From assembly GCA_031296915.1 (NCBI GenBank), contig JAVDPC010000006.1, forward strand, positions 176,246 through 240,245: a stretch of 64,000 nt of DNA, written 5' to 3'. The stretch comes from Cerasicoccus frondis (GTDB taxonomy: Bacteria > Verrucomicrobiota > Verrucomicrobiia > Opitutales > Cerasicoccaceae). The notes below the pieces were generated by a model. It searched no databases. It worked only from the letters and a program-made list of their open reading frames with translations, and was not told the origin of the DNA. The translations under genes were made by a program, and so were the position numbers. Below are positions 41,129 to 50,091 of this stretch, one piece after another; the stretch's first letter is position 1; the number at the start of each line of letters is the position of its first letter.

Positions 41129-42523
41129 ATGTCCCTGATTAAAAACAGGCAACACGCCAAGGCGCATAAATTGCAGATTGCTACGGACCACGAGCCTAAA
41201 GCAACTGAGCTTCCTTCCAGGCAGACAAACCGGTCACTCAGAACGCAGATAAAATACCTGATCTGGCTCTATGTCTTTCTATTAATATTTGATGGTGCCT
41301 TTCGCAAATGGCTCCTCCCATCTTTGTCAGACGTGCTGTTAGTCTCGCGCATACCCGTCATTACACTCATCTACCTGCTGGCCATTCCAGCCCGAGCATT
41401 CGTCACGAATGGCTTTGTCGCAACGGCAGGCGTCATGACTTTGATTACTCTCCCATTAGCGCTGGCTGGCCATGGTAGCATGGCAACAGCGATTTATGGC
41501 GTAATCACCAATTTTTATGCAATACCCTTAATCTTTGTCATACCGAAAATTTTAGATTATGATGACACCGTTCAGATTGGACATTGGTTGTTATACCTAG
41601 TCATTCCAATGACCGTCCTCATCAGCCTTCAATTCTACGCGCCACAAAGTGCATGGGTTAATCGCAGTGTGGGCGGCGTTGAAGGCGCAGGATTCTCAGG
41701 GGCGCTTGGTCGTTACCGGCCACCGGGCACGTTTAGCTTCATCTCTGGAGTGGCGCAGTATTATACGCTGGCCTTCGCCTTTTTCATGGCTGAGTACATT
41801 AACCGCAGGTCGCTGCCCCAATGGTTTCTAATTCCTACCGGGGCCGCCTTTATGATGGCTATTTACGGATCCATCAGCCGACTGCTCGCCCTCTCCATCG
41901 TCATGGTGTTTGTCTTTGGCGTATTGGGCCTATTGATCAATGGCCGCAAGTTGCACAACTCGATTAAGGTCTTATTTTCACTGTTGGTATTTTTCGCGAT
42001 CGCCTCTCAATTCACCTATTTTTCTGACGGCATGGAGACCTTTATGGCGCGATGGGAATTGGCTAAAGGTGGTGAAGATGGCTCCGCAAAAGAAGCCGTC
42101 GTTGACCGAACGTTAAACAACTTATTTTCGCCCTTCCTGTCTTATCGCTACGACAACCTAATCGGCGAAGGGATCGGTCTCGGAACAAATGTTGGCGCAA
42201 AGTTTTTATCAGGCGACCGACAGTTCCTTGCTGGTGAGAGTGAATGGGAGCGTATCCTGGTGGAGCTGGGCCCCATCTTTGGCATTGGCTACATTCTCCT
42301 CAGAACCTGCCTCACGGCTCTACTTGCCCTTCGTTCCTTTTGGTCACTGAACACGGGTAACCTGCTCCCCTGGCTGTTATTTGCCTCGTGTCTGTTTTTG
42401 ATGCTCAACGGACAGTGGGGCCAGCAAACCACTTTGGGCTTCGCAATCCTAAGCGGCGGACTGGTCCTGTCCGCTCAAAATATAGCCCCAGCGCCAGCAC
42501 CCAAGCGAACCGTCGCGAAATGA
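41129..42523 (+). CDS. O-antigen ligase/polymerase-like membrane protein
   Basis: A 464-residue integral membrane protein with about ten to twelve hydrophobic segments and a large hydrophilic loop (about residues 300-380) containing RYRPPGTFSF upstream and the Glu/Gly-rich loop after. The topology and the SRLLALSIVMVF region resemble Wzy/WaaL-type polymerases and ligases, which vary too much for motif identification. It is coupled to the WecG-like gene and overlaps the ABC permease gene by ATGA. Because the operon also encodes a Wzm/Wzt exporter, a ligase role is as likely as a polymerase role. Confidence 0.75.
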   Translation: MSLIKNRQHAKAHKLQIATDHEPKATELPSRQTNRSLRTQIKYLIWLYVFLLIFDGAFRKWLLPSLSDVLLVSRIPVITLIYLLAIPARAFVTNGFVATAGVMTLITLPLALAGHGSMATAIYGVITNFYAIPLIFVIPKILDYDDTVQIGHWLLYLVIPMTVLISLQFYAPQSAWVNRSVGGVEGAGFSGALGRYRPPGTFSFISGVAQYYTLAFAFFMAEYINRRSLPQWFLIPTGAAFMMAIYGSISRLLALSIVMVFVFGVLGLLINGRKLHNSIKVLFSLLVFFAIASQFTYFSDGMETFMARWELAKGGEDGSAKEAVVDRTLNNLFSPFLSYRYDNLIGEGIGLGTNVGAKFLSGDRQFLAGESEWERILVELGPIFGIGYILLRTCLTALLALRSFWSLNTGNLLPWLLFASCLFLMLNGQWGQQTTLGFAILSGGLVLSAQNIAPAPAPKRTVAK

Positions 42524-43365
42524 AAGATCACACAGAAACCATTATCAAACCATCCAATGATTTTGCGATCATCGGGTGGAAGGAGCTCCTGACTTATCGG
42601 GACCTATTGTTTTTGCTGATAAGGAGAGATTTTGTCGCTCGCTATAAGCAAACCATTCTTGGACCGCTTTGGGCAATTGTTCAGCCGGTCATGACTTCGG
42701 TCGTTTTCACTGTGGTCTTTGGCAAAATAGCAAAGGTATCGACCGATGGCGCCCCCCCTTTTCTGTTTTACCTGACTGGCATGCTATTTTGGCAGCTATT
42801 TTCTGGATCCGTAAGCTCCGCAGGCAATTCTCTACAAAGCAACGCCCCGTTATTCACCAAAGTATATTTTCCACGAATCATCCCTTCGCTAGCCACGGTT
42901 TTATCTCAGCTCATACCGTTCGCCATACAGTTCGGAATTTTCACGGGTTTCTACTTGTGGTTTATCTTCAGTGGAGACGGAGAGCATCTTCATCCCTTGC
43001 GCTTGTGCTGGATTCCTTTGCTAATTGTCCTGGTCCTGGCGCTCAGTTTGGGAGTCAGTTTGGTATGCTCAACACTCACCGCCAAATACCGTGACCTAAA
43101 GCACGCACTTGGATTCTTCATCCAACTTGGCTTGTACATAACGCCTGTCATTTACCCCGTATCGCAAGTGAGCGAGAGCTGGCGCTGGCTCGTATGGCTC
43201 AACCCCATGGCGGCGCCAATTACCGCAACAAAGTGGATGTTTCTCGACGCAGGAGAGCTCCCAATCCTCGCGCTTGGATACTCCATGGTCGTGAGTATAG
43301 TTATTTTATTCGTTGCCTTAATCAGCTTCCAGCGCGTTCAACGCACCTTCATCGACACAGTGTAA
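42520..43365 (+). CDS. ABC-2 type polysaccharide exporter permease (Wzm-like)
   Basis: A 281-residue membrane permease. The ATG at 42520 overlaps the preceding stop (ATGA); an upstream in-frame ATG at 42388 lies deep in the neighbouring gene and is rejected. The family N-terminus is clear: LLFLLIRRDFVARYKQTILG followed by PLWAIVQPVMTSVVFTVVFG, with six membrane segments. With the ATPase at 43370 it forms a Wzm/Wzt exporter moving lipid-linked glycan across the inner membrane. Confidence 0.92.
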   Translation: MKDHTETIIKPSNDFAIIGWKELLTYRDLLFLLIRRDFVARYKQTILGPLWAIVQPVMTSVVFTVVFGKIAKVSTDGAPPFLFYLTGMLFWQLFSGSVSSAGNSLQSNAPLFTKVYFPRIIPSLATVLSQLIPFAIQFGIFTGFYLWFIFSGDGEHLHPLRLCWIPLLIVLVLALSLGVSLVCSTLTAKYRDLKHALGFFIQLGLYITPVIYPVSQVSESWRWLVWLNPMAAPITATKWMFLDAGELPILALGYSMVVSIVILFVALISFQRVQRTFIDTV

Positions 43366-43369
43366 GCCC

Positions 43370-44602
43370 ATGGACCAGCCAATAATAGAGGTTAACAACT
43401 TATCCAAACGCTACCGCTTGGGAAGTATTGGCGCCAGCTCTCTGCGCGATGAAATCACCGCTACCTGGCATAAACTAACAGGCAAGGCTGAGACTGAAAA
43501 GTCCAACGACTTCTATGCGTTGAACGATATCAGCTTTGACGTTACGCCAGGCGAAATACTCGGTGTTATCGGGCGCAACGGCGCGGGTAAATCGACACTG
43601 CTTAAAATACTTTCACGCATCACAGAGCCGACCAGTGGACAGGCGCGCCTTCGCGGCCGTGTCGCCTCGCTCCTCGAAGTTGGCACTGGATTTCATCCGG
43701 AGCTGACTGGCCGAGACAACATTTACCTGAGTGGCGCCGTGCTGGGGATGAGTCGCGAAGAAACGAAACGTAAATTCGACGACATCGTTGGGTTTTCTGG
43801 CATCGAGAAATTCATAGATTCACCGATTAAGCGTTACTCATCCGGCATGGCGATTCGGCTTGGTTTTGCTGTGGCGGCACACCTGGACTCAGATATATTA
43901 ATCATTGATGAGGTCCTCGCCGTTGGCGATATCAACTTCCAGGAAAAGTGCATGAATAAGATGAATGAAATTCGCAATAGCGGACGCACCATTCTCTTTG
44001 TCAGCCACAACCCGATTTCCATCGAGATGCTCTGTCATCGCTGCATTCTACTGGAACAGGGAAAGCTGATTTATTCTGGAACGCCTCGCAACGCACTGGA
44101 GCAATATAAAATGCTCTGGAAAAAACGGGATGACGAAAACGGCAAAGGCTCTCCACTTCAATCATCACTGGAAGTTGAAATTCTTCAGGATGAAAAGCTA
44201 ACCACACAGCCGGAAATTCATAGCGGACTGACCATTCGCATGCGTTTTGAGCTGCCTGGAAACAAACCCGACTGCCACCCCAACATACAACTGCGGACAG
44301 CAAGTCAGGAAGTGGTGTTTTCATCAATATCAAAGCTTGCATGCGTGAGTCCGCAAGCGACAGAGGACGAGCCGACGAGCTACGTCGCCGAATGCGAGAT
44401 TCCCGCGAACTTCCTCAATGCAACGGAATACAGCATCGCGGCTTACCTGCTAAGTCCGGGCGGAAAAATTGTAGACCACTGCATTCATACAAAAGAATTC
44501 ACCGCCATCGAAGACCCAAAGCTTCGCCCAATTGATTTCCGAGGCATCATGGTCGGTAGCGTTCGTCCTGATTTAAAATGGCAAATATCACGCGCGGATT
44601 AA
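43370..44602 (+). CDS. ABC polysaccharide exporter ATPase (Wzt-like) with C-terminal glycan-binding domain
   Basis: A 410-residue ATPase. Walker A GRNGAGKST is at 68-76, the family-typical HPELTGRDNIYLSGAVLGM follows, the signature is KRYSSGMAIRLGFAVA and Walker B is DILIIDEVLAVGD. Beyond about residue 255 lies an extra beta-rich domain of about 150 residues, as in Wzt proteins that recognise the non-reducing end of the finished glycan. Its presence suggests that chain length or capping is checked before export. The stop is immediately followed by the GTG of the next gene. Confidence 0.93.
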   Translation: MDQPIIEVNNLSKRYRLGSIGASSLRDEITATWHKLTGKAETEKSNDFYALNDISFDVTPGEILGVIGRNGAGKSTLLKILSRITEPTSGQARLRGRVASLLEVGTGFHPELTGRDNIYLSGAVLGMSREETKRKFDDIVGFSGIEKFIDSPIKRYSSGMAIRLGFAVAAHLDSDILIIDEVLAVGDINFQEKCMNKMNEIRNSGRTILFVSHNPISIEMLCHRCILLEQGKLIYSGTPRNALEQYKMLWKKRDDENGKGSPLQSSLEVEILQDEKLTTQPEIHSGLTIRMRFELPGNKPDCHPNIQLRTASQEVVFSSISKLACVSPQATEDEPTSYVAECEIPANFLNATEYSIAAYLLSPGGKIVDHCIHTKEFTAIEDPKLRPIDFRGIMVGSVRPDLKWQISRAD

Positions 44603-45820
44603 GTGGATACGCTGCATCAGAATAAGGATAGTTCAACCTTGGTCGAAACCGAAAACAGTCAGCCCAAGAAGTCACTGTCGATACTTGCAGCGATACCATC
44701 CGTAGCGTACGGCGGAGCAGAGAAAATGTCACTGCTGACCATTGAGCAGTTGATTAGCCGAGGGCACCAAGTGCAAGCTGTCGCCCCCATCACCAAAAGT
44801 AATCACCATCTTGAAAGAGACATCAAAGAATTGGGGATAACTTGCCACCGATGGCCATGCACTCCCAACCCACCACTCCATCGCCGTCTGCTCCTCGCTG
44901 CATGTACACTAAAGTGGATACGGTTTTTGCGTCAGCACCCTGCCGATGTCATTCACATCACTACGCCGTGGCCGCGTATTTCGCTCGATTTGCTGCTGGC
45001 TGTAGGCATCCTGAAACGCCCTACCCTTTTATTGCACCAACTCGTTCATCCTGATGTTCATTTTGGGAGTAACACCAAACCGCTGTACCAGTGGTGTCTG
45101 CAACGTGGTTTGCGTTTAGCCACAGTCAGCAACAGTAATGCAGCCATTCTATCAAAAGCCTTAGGCGTTGCCCAGAACACCATTGAAGTAATTGAAAATG
45201 CATCGCCGAGCATTCGAACAATACAGAGCCAGAAGCACGACCAAGCTGCGGCACTTAAGGCGCAATATGGCTTACCCAGTCATGCGAAAATAGTTCTTTG
45301 CATTGGTCGCATCTCGGATCAAAAAGGCGCTGACATAATCGCACCAGGCGCTTATCACATTACCAAGGAATATCCTGAAGTTTACTTCGTTTGGCTTGGC
45401 GATGGGCCGCAAAGGGCGGCGTTGGAGGAGCAAATTAAAACCTACAATTTACAGCAACGCTTCATCATCACCGGTTGGCAAGACAGCGCGGCAACTGCTC
45501 TGAAAGCATCTGACCTTTTGCTTTTTCCTACCCGCTGCGAAGGCTTTCCGTTGACGCTGGTCGAAGCAATGTACGCAGAGTTGCCAATTGTAGCCTCTCG
45601 GGCGCCAGGCGTTGTTGACCTGTGCCAAGATCACGAAAATTGCCGTTTATTCCGCCCTGAAGATCCGTGTGACCTGATGGAAACGGTTCGCTGGGCGCTC
45701 AATAACCCGCAGGACATGAAACAGTTTGCGCAGCAAGCAAAGCGCGACGTCTTACAATTCAACATCGACGCCATGGTCGATAAAACTGAAAATTCGTTGT
45801 ATAAACTGTGCCAGACATGA
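44603..45820 (+). CDS. Glycosyltransferase family 4 protein
   Basis: A 405-residue GT-B fold transferase. The start is a GTG directly abutting the preceding TAA. The N-terminal acceptor domain shows SVAYGGAEKMSLLTIEQL; the nucleotide-sugar domain shows VLCIGRISDQKGADI and the E-x7-E motif FPTRCEGFPLTLVEAMYAEL. It adds one sugar to the growing lipid-linked glycan at the cytoplasmic face; donor and linkage cannot be read from sequence. Confidence 0.88.
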   Translation: MDTLHQNKDSSTLVETENSQPKKSLSILAAIPSVAYGGAEKMSLLTIEQLISRGHQVQAVAPITKSNHHLERDIKELGITCHRWPCTPNPPLHRRLLLAACTLKWIRFLRQHPADVIHITTPWPRISLDLLLAVGILKRPTLLLHQLVHPDVHFGSNTKPLYQWCLQRGLRLATVSNSNAAILSKALGVAQNTIEVIENASPSIRTIQSQKHDQAAALKAQYGLPSHAKIVLCIGRISDQKGADIIAPGAYHITKEYPEVYFVWLGDGPQRAALEEQIKTYNLQQRFIITGWQDSAATALKASDLLLFPTRCEGFPLTLVEAMYAELPIVASRAPGVVDLCQDHENCRLFRPEDPCDLMETVRWALNNPQDMKQFAQQAKRDVLQFNIDAMVDKTENSLYKLCQT

Positions 45821-46746
45821 GTAAAACAAACGCCATATTTTGCCTGGCGCATGGCATGAATATCACTGCGACCAAGCGCTTCGTTCAAAGCCTTGAGCAA
45901 TGCCAATTCAGTGGTGAGCTCGTGCTCTTTTTGGACACATCCAGCAGTGTAAAGTTTAAACGGGAAATCCCGACCAAGCTGAAGGTTAGAATACTCCCCT
46001 CGGCTCCGAGCCTGGAGCAGTGGCCATCAAAATGGGATCATCGTCGAATTTCGCTATGGAAGCGTGTGCGTCATTACCAATCCCTCTTCTCGAAACTACC
46101 AGATTGCCTCACATGGCCTCTGCGTAATCGCTTCGCTCAGCTCTTCTTGGCGCCACACTGCTTCCGGTATTTTCGCTATCTCGACTACCTTCGGAATTGT
46201 CGCGACCGCTATGGAAAAATCCTTCACTGCGACATACGTGACGTAATCTTGCAGGATGATCCATTTTCATGGGTTAATTCAAACGAGCTTCTGATCGCCA
46301 TGGAACCTGCCTCACCAACGATTCGCTCCAGTCAGCTAAACAGCGATTGGATACGGGCCGCCTTTGGTGATGAGGCTTTGGCGCAAGTAGCGGAATCGGC
46401 GATATCCTGCTCCGGCACGACCATTGGCGACGCCTCAGCAATGTATGAGTACTTAGTGACCATGACCAGTGCGATGAGCCAAGCAAATGCGCGACTCTGG
46501 AACGGTCTTGGAGTCGATCAAGGTGTGCACAACTTCTTGCTCTACACGAATCGGCTAAAGCACGTAACCCCGCGCCACAACGGAGCAGGACCCTTCCTTA
46601 CTTTAAGCGGCGCCGATGGAATAAAATGGGAACTCGACGGAGCCAATGAAATTCGTGACGAGCAGGGACGCTTGATTCCCATCATCCATCAGTTTGATCG
46701 TTTCCCGGATCTCGAAGCCCAGATTAATAAAAAATACCTACCGTGA
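45817..46746 (+). CDS. Putative GT-A-like glycosyltransferase, uncharacterised family
   Basis: A 309-residue protein starting at an ATGA overlap. I recognise no well-known family, but the layout is GT-A-like: an N-terminal strand (NAIFCLAHGMNITATKRFV), and KILHCDIRDVILQDDPF with a D-x-x-D cluster suited to metal and nucleotide-sugar binding. ISCSGTTIGDASAMYEYL and GVDQGVHNFLLYTN resemble the acceptor-side motifs of proteins annotated as nucleotide-diphospho-sugar transferases. A sugar transferase in the same glycan pathway is the best inference. Confidence 0.6.
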   Translation: MSKTNAIFCLAHGMNITATKRFVQSLEQCQFSGELVLFLDTSSSVKFKREIPTKLKVRILPSAPSLEQWPSKWDHRRISLWKRVRHYQSLFSKLPDCLTWPLRNRFAQLFLAPHCFRYFRYLDYLRNCRDRYGKILHCDIRDVILQDDPFSWVNSNELLIAMEPASPTIRSSQLNSDWIRAAFGDEALAQVAESAISCSGTTIGDASAMYEYLVTMTSAMSQANARLWNGLGVDQGVHNFLLYTNRLKHVTPRHNGAGPFLTLSGADGIKWELDGANEIRDEQGRLIPIIHQFDRFPDLEAQINKKYLP

Positions 46747-47852
46747 AACTACCAAGTATACACATCATGTGCGCCGGCCTGCAAGTGACGCCCTATGCTT
46801 GGATCGCCGCTCGAAGCGCATGGCTCTCATGCCCGGAAGAATTACGAGATCAGCTTGATATTCGAATCCACTTTTTCGGAGTTAAGCGAGCTGAAGGCCG
46901 CCAATTGGAACAGGCTTTCAGCAATCAACCCTATGTTAACTTCGAGCATAATACGATTTTAATTGATGAACAAAAAGGACTCGGTGGTGAGCATTTCTAC
47001 CAATGGACAAGCCCGAAGGCGCGAAAATTCATTGCTAAAATTGCGAGGCGCATTCCTCCTTTACGATCATCCGCCAAGTTGTGGCTCGGGCGTCTTCGAC
47101 TCGGGCTTTATCATCAGGAATGGATTAATCAAGTCTGCACTGATAATGCCGAAGCCAACGCCATCGTTGTGCTCGATTCTGATTTATTTCTAGCTGACCA
47201 ACGCTTCTATGCCCCAGAGCAGATGAGCTTGGATTCGCAAACTTATGGAGGTGGATGGGTTTGGCGAAACAACAATGAAATCCGCTATCAAGGCCAGTCA
47301 TTGTATCCGCTTGGCACGGAATTGTTCATTATCAATCCGGCCAAGCACATTCAAATCAACCAGCAATTCAGTAATCGCGATAAAAGTCTTTTTGAGCGCC
47401 TGCAAATTGACCACCCTGGTGTAGACATCCAAGACGCTACGTTTTTCGACACGCTTTTTTATGCATCTTGGGAGGCGCAGCTTCGCGGCTATAAGGCAGA
47501 TATACGCTTCCATGACCTTGCGGTTTGCCATCCAGGTGGGGTCGGTCATCTCAGACCCGAATACTTGACGCAGCCGATGCCAAATCTATCGCCTGAAGAA
47601 CGTATTAGTAGACTGCGCGTTACGATCGGTCGTGTAAGACTGCATCATCGAGTGCTCGATTTCATACGAGAGCTTGGCATGGCGGACTTACTCAATCCAC
47701 AACTTCTGAATCGCTTGAAGCAGTTGCGCGAGCTGATCCAATCGAACCCAGAACTGATCCAAATCTGGGAAGATGAAACTCATAAAATCGAAGGGGAGGA
47801 CCACTTCGAAGAAGTAATGAAATTGATCACGAAGACGCCGACAGCCCGATGA
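46743..47852 (+). CDS. Putative GT-A-like glycosyltransferase, uncharacterised
   Basis: A 369-residue protein from a GTG that overlaps the preceding stop (GTGA). It is soluble, with AIVVLDSDLFLADQRFY giving a D-S-D motif typical of GT-A metal sites, then YGGGWVWRNNNEIRYQGQSL and LGTELFIINPAKH. No named family was recognised, and it is not a clear paralogue of its neighbour at 45817. Context strongly suggests a glycosyltransferase of the operon. Confidence 0.55.
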   Translation: MKLPSIHIMCAGLQVTPYAWIAARSAWLSCPEELRDQLDIRIHFFGVKRAEGRQLEQAFSNQPYVNFEHNTILIDEQKGLGGEHFYQWTSPKARKFIAKIARRIPPLRSSAKLWLGRLRLGLYHQEWINQVCTDNAEANAIVVLDSDLFLADQRFYAPEQMSLDSQTYGGGWVWRNNNEIRYQGQSLYPLGTELFIINPAKHIQINQQFSNRDKSLFERLQIDHPGVDIQDATFFDTLFYASWEAQLRGYKADIRFHDLAVCHPGGVGHLRPEYLTQPMPNLSPEERISRLRVTIGRVRLHHRVLDFIRELGMADLLNPQLLNRLKQLRELIQSNPELIQIWEDETHKIEGEDHFEEVMKLITKTPTAR

Positions 47853-48913
47853 AACACCTCCCCAAAATCGATGGCCTTCGCGCCATTGCGGTTGTGGGCG
47901 TCCTCGTCTCCCATTATTTGCCCAAAGACCACGGCATTCAACTGCTGCCGTGGGGAATTCTCGGCGTTCAGTTGTTCTTTGTAATCAGCGGATTCCTGAT
48001 TACGGGCATTCTCTTGGATGCGCGGGATAAAGCTTCAGATTCCACCGTATTGAAGGCATTCTATGCACGCCGTTTCCTCCGGATCATTCCTCCCTACTAC
48101 TTGCTCCTAGGTCTATACTTACTCGCTGGCTTGAAATTCGAACCAGGCACGCTAACGGCCTCATTTCTCTACTACTTAAACATTTTCCAAGCGGTCAATC
48201 CGGGATCGTATCTCTACCTGGGACATTTTTGGACGCTTTGCATAGAAGAGCAATTCTACTTGATCTGGCCGTGGGTCATCATTTTTTTGCCGAGATCCAA
48301 GCTGGTTGGATTCACCATTCTTGCGATTATCTTCGCCCCAATCTCACGCATGCTCCTTGACCTCACGGGCTTTTCTTACGTTGCCGTGCGAAATCTGCCC
48401 ACCAGCGCTCTGGATTCATTAGCGGGCGGAGCCTTGCTAGCCTTAATGCATCATGGGCATGCACCGCGACTATTTGCTTGGTGGCGTCGCAATTATGGAT
48501 GGGTGATGCTCGCTGGCATTTTCCTCTATGCGTGGACCCGCTTCCTGCCCAACTATAGCCCAGAACATTTATGGGTTGGCTTGCTCGGCACTTCTCTCTC
48601 AGGCATGGCGGCGGTCCACTATGCCACTCTCAATTACAATACCTTCGCGGATCGCGTGCTGAATAACTCATTTCTCCGCTATATTGGCAAAATAAGTTAC
48701 GGCATATACCTTTATCAATTTCTGACCCTCTACCCGCTTTACAAAATCATTTCGATGCTGGGTCACCCTCCTTTGCTCAGCAATGTCTATATCTTTGCCA
48801 TCGTATGGACTGTCCTGACGGTAATCACTGCTTCGCTTTCATGGTACTGTTTTGAGAAACCTCTTTTGAGCCTAAAACGTCGCTTTAACTACAACCCTCA
48901 CTCTACCCGCTGA
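47849..48913 (+). CDS. Acyltransferase 3 family protein (OafA/YrhL-like)
   Basis: A 354-residue membrane enzyme with about ten transmembrane segments. The N-terminus is diagnostic: KIDGLRAIAVVGVLVSHYLP contains the catalytic-type His, followed by GVQLFFVISGFLITGILL and FYARRFLRIIPPYYLLL. FWTLCIEEQFYLIWPW is also typical. It most likely O-acetylates sugars of the polysaccharide. It lacks the extra SGNH domain seen in some relatives. The ATGA overlap with the upstream gene shows coupling. Confidence 0.93.
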   Translation: MKHLPKIDGLRAIAVVGVLVSHYLPKDHGIQLLPWGILGVQLFFVISGFLITGILLDARDKASDSTVLKAFYARRFLRIIPPYYLLLGLYLLAGLKFEPGTLTASFLYYLNIFQAVNPGSYLYLGHFWTLCIEEQFYLIWPWVIIFLPRSKLVGFTILAIIFAPISRMLLDLTGFSYVAVRNLPTSALDSLAGGALLALMHHGHAPRLFAWWRRNYGWVMLAGIFLYAWTRFLPNYSPEHLWVGLLGTSLSGMAAVHYATLNYNTFADRVLNNSFLRYIGKISYGIYLYQFLTLYPLYKIISMLGHPPLLSNVYIFAIVWTVLTVITASLSWYCFEKPLLSLKRRFNYNPHSTR

Positions 48914-48915
48914 CG

Positions 48916-50091
48916 ATGCGAATTCTCGTCATCAGTCCGACGCCAACACATCCAACGCTCGCTGGAAATTGTATACGAATTTTAAACCTGTTAGAGACGC
49001 TTCAGCAACTCAGCCATGAAGTCCATTTCCTTCATGTATCCTATAGCCCAGGTGACACCGAAGCGATGCAGCGGCATTGGGGTAAATGCTTTCATGCTTA
49101 CAACTACAAGAAACCGTGGCGGAAATATCGCTTTCACGGAATACCGATTCCAGATCGCGTTTCACGCAAAATAGTTCAACATGGCTGGCTCACGCAGACC
49201 ATAGACCAATTTTACGACGAGCAACTCAATCAGTTACTACGAGATCTTCATGGCGCTTTCCAGTTCGATGTCGTCATGGTAGAGTACGTATTTTTCTCGG
49301 CTGCCCTCGACGTATTCCCTAACTCAGTACATAAACTAATCGACACCCACGATATCTACACTGACCGGCATACGATGCTTAAGCGTAACGGAATGCAGGT
49401 GGATTGGTTTTTCACCAATCAAGCGGAAGAACAAAAGGGACTGCAAAGGGCGGACATGGTGATTGCGATCCAGGATCACGAGCAGGCTATGCTAACTCAA
49501 ATACTACAGGGATCACGCCCAGTCGTAACCGTAGGCCATTTCTTACAACCTAATCCGCAAGCGACACCCCATAGATTGCAAACCATGCTGCTTGTTGGAT
49601 CTAACAATGCCATTAACACTCAGTATTTTCAGCAATTCATCAATGAGTGCTGGTGTAATCTACATGCTCAATACCCCACACTACGCCTGAAAATCGTTGG
49701 GGGAGTATGCTCACAGTTAAAGCCAGCGCCAGGCATTGAGCTGCTCGGTTTCGTCGACGACTTGTCGCAGGCATATGCTGCTGCTGACCTCGTGATAAAC
49801 CCACTTCTCAGTGGAACGGGACTGAAAATAAAGAGCTTGGAAGCCCTTTCATTTGGCCGGGCGCTTGTCACAACGCCAGCTGGAATCGAAGGGCTTGAAC
49901 CAGCTTCCGGCCAAGCGGCTGTGATTGTAGAAAACTTTACGGCAATGAGAGACGCCATCGAAGAGTTAATCAATGACGTCCCTCGTTTAATTGAAATGAG
50001 CCATGCTGCCAACGAGTTGACCGAGCAGTATATTAACAAACAGCTGGCTTCGCTTGAACTCGCCATTACTCCCCCCAATCACGCGGCATGA
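48916..50091 (+). CDS. Glycosyltransferase (GT4-like, GT-B fold)
   Basis: A 391-residue protein starting two bases after the preceding stop. The N-terminal domain begins ILVISPTPTHPTLAGNCIRI; KLIDTHDIYTDRH lies at the domain junction. The C-terminal domain carries LRLKIVGGVC and NPLLSGTGLKIKSLEALSFG, a variant of the E-x7-E region common in transferases of hypervariable surface-glycan clusters. It likely adds one sugar; donor unknown. Confidence 0.85.
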   Translation: MRILVISPTPTHPTLAGNCIRILNLLETLQQLSHEVHFLHVSYSPGDTEAMQRHWGKCFHAYNYKKPWRKYRFHGIPIPDRVSRKIVQHGWLTQTIDQFYDEQLNQLLRDLHGAFQFDVVMVEYVFFSAALDVFPNSVHKLIDTHDIYTDRHTMLKRNGMQVDWFFTNQAEEQKGLQRADMVIAIQDHEQAMLTQILQGSRPVVTVGHFLQPNPQATPHRLQTMLLVGSNNAINTQYFQQFINECWCNLHAQYPTLRLKIVGGVCSQLKPAPGIELLGFVDDLSQAYAAADLVINPLLSGTGLKIKSLEALSFGRALVTTPAGIEGLEPASGQAAVIVENFTAMRDAIEELINDVPRLIEMSHAANELTEQYINKQLASLELAITPPNHAA

